Under the pieces are notes generated by a model. The model saw only the letters and a list, made by a program, of their open reading frames with translations, was not told where the DNA came from and did not search any database. From Flavobacterium psychrophilum (lineage in GTDB: Bacteria > Bacteroidota > Bacteroidia > Flavobacteriales > Flavobacteriaceae): DNA of 64,000 nt. The translations under genes were made by a program, and so were the position numbers. Location: assembly GCA_003243255.1 (NCBI GenBank), contig QFQM01000004.1, forward strand, positions 26,743 to 90,742. The letters are read 5' to 3'. Positions 58,753 through 64,000 of this stretch are shown here, one piece after another. Positions within the stretch are counted from its first letter, which is position 1. Every line of letters begins with the position of its first letter.

Positions 58753-59883
58753 TTGAAAAAAGCACTAATAAACGATTGGTATTATGTAAATGGGGGCGCT
58801 GAAAAGGTTATTCATTCGTTAAACAATGTATGGGATGATTTTGACCATTATGCGCTTATAGACTTTCTTAATGACAAAGACCGTGAATTTATCTTAAAAG
58901 GAAAAAAAGTAAACACCAGTTTTATACAAAAGCTTTTTGGAGCGAAACGCAATCACAGAAAGTTTTTACAATTGTTTCCTTATGCAGTAGAACAGTTTGA
59001 CCTGAGTAGTTATGATCTCATAATAAGTTCATCGTCATCAGTTGCTAAAGGAGTATTAACAAACCACAATCAGCTTCATATTTGCTACTGCCATACGCCG
59101 GTACGTTATGCATGGGATTTGTATCACAGATATCTTGAAGACTCCGGACTTACCTCGGGACTAAAGAGTATGTATGCAAAATACGTATTGCATAAAATCA
59201 GGATATGGGATTTGTGTAACAGTAACAGGGTAGATTATTTTATAGCCAATTCTCAATACATAAAAAAAAGGATAAAAAAAATCTACAATCGCGAGGCAGA
59301 AGTGATATACCCACCTGTAGACACTGATTTCTTTGAGCTTAACGAAAACAAAGAAGGCTACTACTTTACTGCCTCCAGAATGATATCTAATAAAAAGATT
59401 GATCTTATTGTCGAGGCTTTTAGTAATATGCCCGATAAAAAACTTATAGTTGCCGGAGATGGTCCTGAATTTAAAAAAATTAAAAAATTAGCCAAAGCCA
59501 ATATAGAATTTATAGGTTTTGTTAACAGGGATGCATTAAAGCAGTATATGCAAAATGCAAGAGCATTTGTTTTTGCTGCAGAAGAAGATTTTGGTATTGT
59601 GCCTGTTGAAGCACAAGCGTGTGGAACCCCGGTTGTAGCTTTTGCTAAAGGAGGAGTTCTTGAAACCGTAATAGATAATAAGACAGGTGTATTCTTTCAT
59701 GAACAGACTGCAGACGCAATAGCAAAAGCAGTACAACATTTTGAAGGAATAACGTTTGACTATAAATACATAAGAAGCCATTCGCTAAAATTTTCTCAGC
59801 AAAGATTTGAAACAGAAATAAAAGACTATGTTGAGCGCAAATGGCGGAACCATCTAAAAGAGCTCAATACAATTGAACAATAA
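58753..59883 (+). CDS. Glycosyltransferase family 4
   Basis: A 376-aa GT-B enzyme. It starts with TTG at 58753: the resulting MKKALINDWYYVNGGAEKVI is the conserved N-terminus of this family and no nearby ATG exists. The C-terminal E-x7-E motif is seen in EEDFGIVPVEAQACGTPVVA near residues 277-296. CYCHTPVRYAWDLYHRYL near 110-127 is typical of bacterial members using GDP- or UDP-sugars. It acts on the cytoplasmic face. Confidence 0.9.
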   Translation: MKKALINDWYYVNGGAEKVIHSLNNVWDDFDHYALIDFLNDKDREFILKGKKVNTSFIQKLFGAKRNHRKFLQLFPYAVEQFDLSSYDLIISSSSSVAKGVLTNHNQLHICYCHTPVRYAWDLYHRYLEDSGLTSGLKSMYAKYVLHKIRIWDLCNSNRVDYFIANSQYIKKRIKKIYNREAEVIYPPVDTDFFELNENKEGYYFTASRMISNKKIDLIVEAFSNMPDKKLIVAGDGPEFKKIKKLAKANIEFIGFVNRDALKQYMQNARAFVFAAEEDFGIVPVEAQACGTPVVAFAKGGVLETVIDNKTGVFFHEQTADAIAKAVQHFEGITFDYKYIRSHSLKFSQQRFETEIKDYVERKWRNHLKELNTIEQ

Positions 59884-59895
59884 CGGTCAAGCAGC

Positions 59896-61224
59896 ATGAC
59901 GGGTAATTACAAATCGAACAATGTTTTTTTGCTAAGAAGAATAGGTCTTGCGCCTAGTAAAAGACTGTTGACATTCTTAATTTCGGCTATTTTTATAACA
60001 CTTCCTTTTGGGTATGCGTATAATAGCGTAGCCATAGTTCTTTTTGTGTTGTATTCTTTTCTTTCATATAAAAAACAAAATGTATCTGTAACTTATATTT
60101 TACTGTTGCCTATAGCCTTATACCTGCTCATGATGGCTTCAATGGCGTGGTCTATAGATTTAAAGTTTACCATTAGGGCACTAAGTAAAGAGGCGGCATT
60201 ATTTTTTATACCGCTTGCTTTCTTTTTTAACAAGAAGGTGATAAATATAAGCAGGCGCGGAATATTGAAAGGCTTTAGTATATCAATGTGTTTTTTTGCG
60301 TTCTTTTACCTTATAAGAGCTTTGTTGCGATATTTTAAAGACGGCGATATAAACGTGTTTTTTTATAACGAACTGGCTACTCCTGTAGTTTCTGCAGTTT
60401 ATCTGTCGGTTATTTTTGCTATTGCTTACTTTTATTTTCTTTCGGTAAAAAACAAGCGTTTTTTCGACTATCTGGCATTAGTGCTTATAGCCTTGTTAAT
60501 ATGTCTTCTGATGGCCAAAGTAACCATTGCAGCAATGGTAATATTAACAGCAGCTTACCTGGCTTTTTATGCAAATGTTACCAGAAAAGTAAGGATAGCC
60601 GGGGCTATAGTTTTTGTGGCATTAGGAATACTGTTAGTGTATATATCTAAAACAACATCATTGTTTCCTGCAGAGTATACAACCAACATCCCGGAGATGG
60701 AAAAGCTGGCTCAGGAAAAACTGGAACCTAATAAGGTTAGCCCGCAGGAAGCCTGGAACAAGCAAACATTTAATGAGAATGATTACTTTAACGGAACCGC
60801 CTTCAGGATATATCAGGCAAGAATATTTGGCGAACTCCTAAAAGAAGAGAAACAAATAGTAACAGGTTACGGGCTTAATGCATCGATTAAGAAAATCGAG
60901 GAAAAATCCATAGAACATAATGTTTTTGAAGGTGGTGTACTAAACCAAAGGTACGCAAGGCAAAACTATCATAATCAGTATATTGAAGCTTTTTCCGATT
61001 TGGGGATATTGGGCTTGTTTTTAGTATTGGCAATGGTATTTATAAATCTTAAAAATTCGTTTGGCACTAAAGATTTTGTACATATGTCTTTTGCATGTCT
61101 GATGATAGCCTTATTTTTGACCGAATCATTTTTATGGAGGCAAAGAGGGGTGGTTTTGTTCACACTCTTATACTGCCTGTTTAATATAAAATTGCCTGAA
61201 AAATCAGGAAAAACAATATCATGA
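59896..61224 (+). CDS. O-antigen polymerase/ligase-like membrane protein (3 of 3)
   Basis: A 442-aa protein with about ten membrane segments and a long periplasmic loop (about 255-360) containing [20 protein letters not shown] near residue 353, the Wzy_C/WaaL signature. Third such protein in the cluster. Overlaps the UDP-glucuronate decarboxylase gene by 4 nt (ATGA). Confidence 0.8.
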   Translation: MTGNYKSNNVFLLRRIGLAPSKRLLTFLISAIFITLPFGYAYNSVAIVLFVLYSFLSYKKQNVSVTYILLLPIALYLLMMASMAWSIDLKFTIRALSKEAALFFIPLAFFFNKKVINISRRGILKGFSISMCFFAFFYLIRALLRYFKDGDINVFFYNELATPVVSAVYLSVIFAIAYFYFLSVKNKRFFDYLALVLIALLICLLMAKVTIAAMVILTAAYLAFYANVTRKVRIAGAIVFVALGILLVYISKTTSLFPAEYTTNIPEMEKLAQEKLEPNKVSPQEAWNKQTFNENDYFNGTAFRIYQARIFGELLKEEKQIVTGYGLNASIKKIEEKSIEHNVFEGGVLNQRYARQNYHNQYIEAFSDLGILGLFLVLAMVFINLKNSFGTKDFVHMSFACLMIALFLTESFLWRQRGVVLFTLLYCLFNIKLPEKSGKTIS

Positions 61225-62204
61225 AAAGAATACTCATAACCGGAGCTGCTGGATTTTTAGGTTCACACCTTTGCGACAGGTTCGTAAAAGAAGGCTACAA
61301 TGTTATAGGAATGGATAACCTTATTACAGGAGATCTTAAAAATATTGAGCATCTTTTTAAACTTGAGAATTTTGAGTTCTATCATCACGATGTTACTAAG
61401 TTTGTAAACATACCCGGAGAACTTGATTATATATTACATTTTGCTTCGCCGGCAAGCCCTATAGATTATTTAAAGATTCCTATTCAAACGCTTAAAGTAG
61501 GTTCATTGGGTACACATAACCTTTTAGGCGTTGCGCGTGTAAAAAAAGCACGCATACTCATTGCTTCAACCTCTGAGGTTTACGGCGATCCCCTGGTGCA
61601 CCCGCAAAACGAAGATTATTATGGTAATGTAAATACCATTGGCCCGAGGGGAGTTTATGATGAGGCAAAACGTTTTCAGGAGTCTATAACTATGGCCTAT
61701 CATACCTTTCATGGGGTTGAGACCAGGATTGTAAGGATATTTAATACCTACGGACCTAGGATGAGGTTAAATGACGGACGTGTAATCCCTGCATTTATTG
61801 GCCAGGCACTAAGAGGTGAAGACCTTACAATATTTGGTGACGGTATGCAAACACGTTCGTTTTGTTATATAGACGATCAGGTTGAAGGAATCTTCAGACT
61901 GTTGCATTCTGACTATGTAAATCCGGTAAACATTGGTAACCCGGATGAGATTACAATTAAAGATTTTGCCGAAGAAATAATAAAACTTACCGGAACTACC
62001 CAAAAAGTAGTTTATAAGCCTTTACCCGTAAACGATCCGCTGCAGCGCCAGCCTGACATTACAAGGGCTAAGGAGCTTTTAGGCTGGGAGCCAAAGGTAG
62101 GCCGTGCTGAGGGCATGAAAATCACTTACGACTATTTCAGGTCATTGCCTAAAGAAGAGCTTCTTAGAGAGGAACACAAGAATTTTTCAGATTATATCCG
62201 ATAG
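61221..62204 (+). CDS. UDP-glucuronic acid decarboxylase (UXS-like, extended SDR)
   Basis: A 327-aa enzyme that makes UDP-xylose from UDP-glucuronate. NAD-binding [16 protein letters not shown] at residues 5-20, [10 protein letters not shown] near 113-122, catalytic Tyr145 and Lys149 in YDEAK, and [10 protein letters not shown] near 173-182. [11 protein letters not shown] near 72-82 is diagnostic for UXS over other SDR epimerases. It suggests a pentose such as xylose in the polysaccharide. Cytoplasmic. Confidence 0.9.
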   Translation: MKRILITGAAGFLGSHLCDRFVKEGYNVIGMDNLITGDLKNIEHLFKLENFEFYHHDVTKFVNIPGELDYILHFASPASPIDYLKIPIQTLKVGSLGTHNLLGVARVKKARILIASTSEVYGDPLVHPQNEDYYGNVNTIGPRGVYDEAKRFQESITMAYHTFHGVETRIVRIFNTYGPRMRLNDGRVIPAFIGQALRGEDLTIFGDGMQTRSFCYIDDQVEGIFRLLHSDYVNPVNIGNPDEITIKDFAEEIIKLTGTTQKVVYKPLPVNDPLQRQPDITRAKELLGWEPKVGRAEGMKITYDYFRSLPKEELLREEHKNFSDYIR

Positions 62205-62206
62205 TA

Positions 62207-63571
62207 ATGAGCTTATCCGGCAGAGGAAGATATTCTAAATATTTAAGGCCTATTAGCATAACTTTTGATTTGCTGACGGTATTGCTGTTGCCGTTTTTGT
62301 TTTTTTGCAGCCTTAATGTCAATTTTCTGCATTTTGCAGCCTATGCTACAGTTTCGTGGTGTGTGGTGGCTTATTTTTCGGGGTTTTATGAAACCTATCG
62401 CTATACGGCAGCCACAAAAATATTTTCGAGGCTAATCAGGCAATCGGTACTATACCTGCTAACGGTTATAGCTTTTTTTCCTTTTGCAAAATATGCTGTT
62501 TTTGAAAGCAGGCAGATACTTCTTTACGGTATCAGCGTATTTTTAATCGTAACAATTTTTAAATTTGCACTTTATTTATATCTAAAACGCTACAGGCTTG
62601 GCGGAAGTAATATTCGTAAAACGATTATTATTGGCTATACGCCGGAAGCAGTAAGGCTTAAGGATTTTTTTGAAGGCAATCCGGATTATGGATATAAGTT
62701 TATGGGTTTCTTTTCTGACAGGAAGCACGAAAATATGCCTATAGAAGGAAAATTGTCCGGCATTGAGCATTTTATTATTGAAAATAGTATTGACGATATA
62801 TATTGTTCACTAAACGAGATAAGCAATATAAGGCTTAGGGAGCTGGTTGCTTTTTGCGAAAGCAATAGTAAGGTAATTAAGTTTATACCCGATACAAAGC
62901 AAATTTTTTCACGCAACCTGGTTATCGATTATTATGAATCGTTCCCGGTGCTGTCATTACGAAAAACACCGCTTCATGAGCCTATAGCCGTTGTTGTAAA
63001 AAGAGTATTTGACATAATTTTTTCATTGTTGGTTACCTTTTTTGTTTTGTCATGGCTTACGCCAATAATGGCACTGCTTATAAGGCTGGAATCTAAAGGG
63101 CCTGTTTTTTATAAGCAAATAAGGGCGGGTATCAATGAACAGGAGTTTTCGTGCTTTAAATTCAGGTCAATGCGCATAAACGACCAGATGGATAAACTGG
63201 CAGTAAAAAATGATCCCAGGGTAACCAGGGTAGGTAAGTTTATCCGTAAAACAAGCATAGACGAGCTGCCGCAGTTTCTCAATGTACTTTTGGGTGATAT
63301 GTCAGTTGTAGGGCCAAGGCCTCACATCTATTCGATTAATCATCGTTACAGCGAGAAAATCAAAAAATACGGAGCCAGGCACACAGTAAAACCGGGCATT
63401 ACCGGGCTGGCGCAGGTTAAGGGTTTCCGTGGTGAGATCACAGGCGACGAAGATATGATAAACCGTATAAGGTACGACGTTTTTTATATAGAAAACTGGT
63501 CGATACTGTTAGATATAAAGATAATTTTACAAACCGTTGTGGGCATGTTTGGCGACGAAAAGGCCTATTAG
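62207..63571 (+). CDS. Polyprenyl-phosphate sugar-1-phosphate transferase (WcaJ/WbaP-like)
   Basis: A 454-aa membrane enzyme that starts the repeat unit on undecaprenyl phosphate. Four N-terminal membrane segments, a CoA-binding-like middle domain (GGSNIRKTIIIGYTPEAVRL near 125-144), one more membrane segment near 275, and the catalytic bacterial sugar transferase domain with CFKFRSMRIN near 314-323 and TSIDELPQFLNVLLGDMSVV near 348-367. It starts 2 nt after the UXS stop. Confidence 0.92.
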   Translation: MSLSGRGRYSKYLRPISITFDLLTVLLLPFLFFCSLNVNFLHFAAYATVSWCVVAYFSGFYETYRYTAATKIFSRLIRQSVLYLLTVIAFFPFAKYAVFESRQILLYGISVFLIVTIFKFALYLYLKRYRLGGSNIRKTIIIGYTPEAVRLKDFFEGNPDYGYKFMGFFSDRKHENMPIEGKLSGIEHFIIENSIDDIYCSLNEISNIRLRELVAFCESNSKVIKFIPDTKQIFSRNLVIDYYESFPVLSLRKTPLHEPIAVVVKRVFDIIFSLLVTFFVLSWLTPIMALLIRLESKGPVFYKQIRAGINEQEFSCFKFRSMRINDQMDKLAVKNDPRVTRVGKFIRKTSIDELPQFLNVLLGDMSVVGPRPHIYSINHRYSEKIKKYGARHTVKPGITGLAQVKGFRGEITGDEDMINRIRYDVFYIENWSILLDIKIILQTVVGMFGDEKAY

Positions 63572-63591
63572 CAACAAATTAATTTAAGCAT

Positions 63592-64000
63592 ATGAAAATT
63601 TTATTATTAGGATCAGGAGGAAGAGAACATGCACTGGCATGGAAAATGCTGCAAAGCCCGCTTTGCGATAAATTATTTGTTGCTCCGGGAAATGCCGGTA
63701 CTGCCGGGATTGCAGTTAATGTAGATATGAATCCGCTGGATTTTGAATCGATAAAAAGTTTCGTGCTTCAGGAAGAAGTGAACATGGTGGTTGTAGGCCC
63801 TGAAGATCCGTTGGTAAAAGGTATTTACGACTACTTTAAAAAAGATGCGCAGCTTAGCCATATCCCGGTTATTGGTCCTTCTAAAGTGGGTGCACAACTG
63901 GAAGGCAGTAAAGAATTTGCAAAACAGTTCCTTGTAAAAAACAATATCCCTACTGCAGCTTACGACAGCTTTACAAAAGAAACAGTAGAGAAAGGATGTG
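63592..64000 (+). CDS. purD: Phosphoribosylamine-glycine ligase PurD (partial, N-terminal)
   Basis: 136 codons are visible, starting with MKILLLGSGGREHALAWKML, the PurD N-terminus. FVAPGNAGTAG and VVGPEDPLVKG are further signatures. The enzyme joins glycine to phosphoribosylamine in purine synthesis. The ATP-grasp part lies beyond the edge. It starts 20 nt after the sugar transferase stop and may be in the same transcript. Confidence 0.96.
   Translation, partial: MKILLLGSGGREHALAWKMLQSPLCDKLFVAPGNAGTAGIAVNVDMNPLDFESIKSFVLQEEVNMVVVGPEDPLVKGIYDYFKKDAQLSHIPVIGPSKVGAQLEGSKEFAKQFLVKNNIPTAAYDSFTKETVEKGC

Overview
The window looks like the chromosome of a Flavobacterium-type member of the Bacteroidota. 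Supporting signs are promoters of the TTG-N~19-TAnnTTTG type, no obvious Shine-Dalgarno sequences, family-typical proteins (DUF4837, DUF4175, DUF2807, DUF6909-like, GH3-like) and a suf operon that begins with an IscA/SufA-type gene followed by sufB. Almost everything is chromosomal housekeeping. I see no intact transposon, prophage, CRISPR array or rRNA operon.

Layout. 0-1.3 kb: start of the suf operon (sufA-like, then sufB cut by the window edge). 1.4-6.2 kb: metallo-hydrolase and two secreted peptidases (S8 lipoprotein, M1). 6.3-10.8 kb, minus strand: elaA, DUF4837 lipoprotein, LysM transglycosylase, pgk. 11.3-14.1 kb: two small parvulin-like proteins, DNA polymerase III delta prime and DoxX. 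14.1-14.3 kb: a repeat/IS relic. 14.3-25.3 kb, minus strand: PIF1-like helicase, OmpH/Skp, methyltransferase, lipoprotein, mnmG, ybeY and a giant DUF4175 protein, with a cluster of perfect GTTCCACGTGGAAC palindromes (parS-like) around mnmG. 25.4-39.2 kb: gltX, SPFH protein, a YtxH/holin-like stress operon, an extremely A/T-rich gap, glnS, folB, an LTA-synthase-like enzyme, tRNA-Cys, LysE, two DUF2807 proteins and rnr. 39.56-40.28 kb: a gene-free stretch packed with TTATCAACA/TTATTAACA-type 9-mers. 40.3-53 kb: rpiB, CDF transporter, serine hydrolase, XRE regulator, LRR protein, tex, tatA, M23 peptidase, SdpI, GH3 and DUF6909-like. 53-63.6 kb: a surface-polysaccharide operon (Wzz-like, Wzx, three Wzy/ligase-like membrane proteins, two glycosyltransferases, UDP-glucuronate decarboxylase, initiating sugar transferase). 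purD starts at the right edge.

The main large-scale observation is a change of gene polarity. Left of about 39.2 kb, 23 of 34 protein genes are on the minus strand. Right of it, 20 of 24 are on the plus strand. The switch coincides with the DnaA-box-like cluster, and parS-like palindromes lie about 18 kb away. Together these suggest that the window spans the replication origin and centromere region; this is inference, not proof.

The second unusual signal is a set of short arrays with a strict 7- or 8-nt period but degenerate sequence. They sit next to gene ends, often starting immediately after a stop codon, at least nine times. I know of no name for them.
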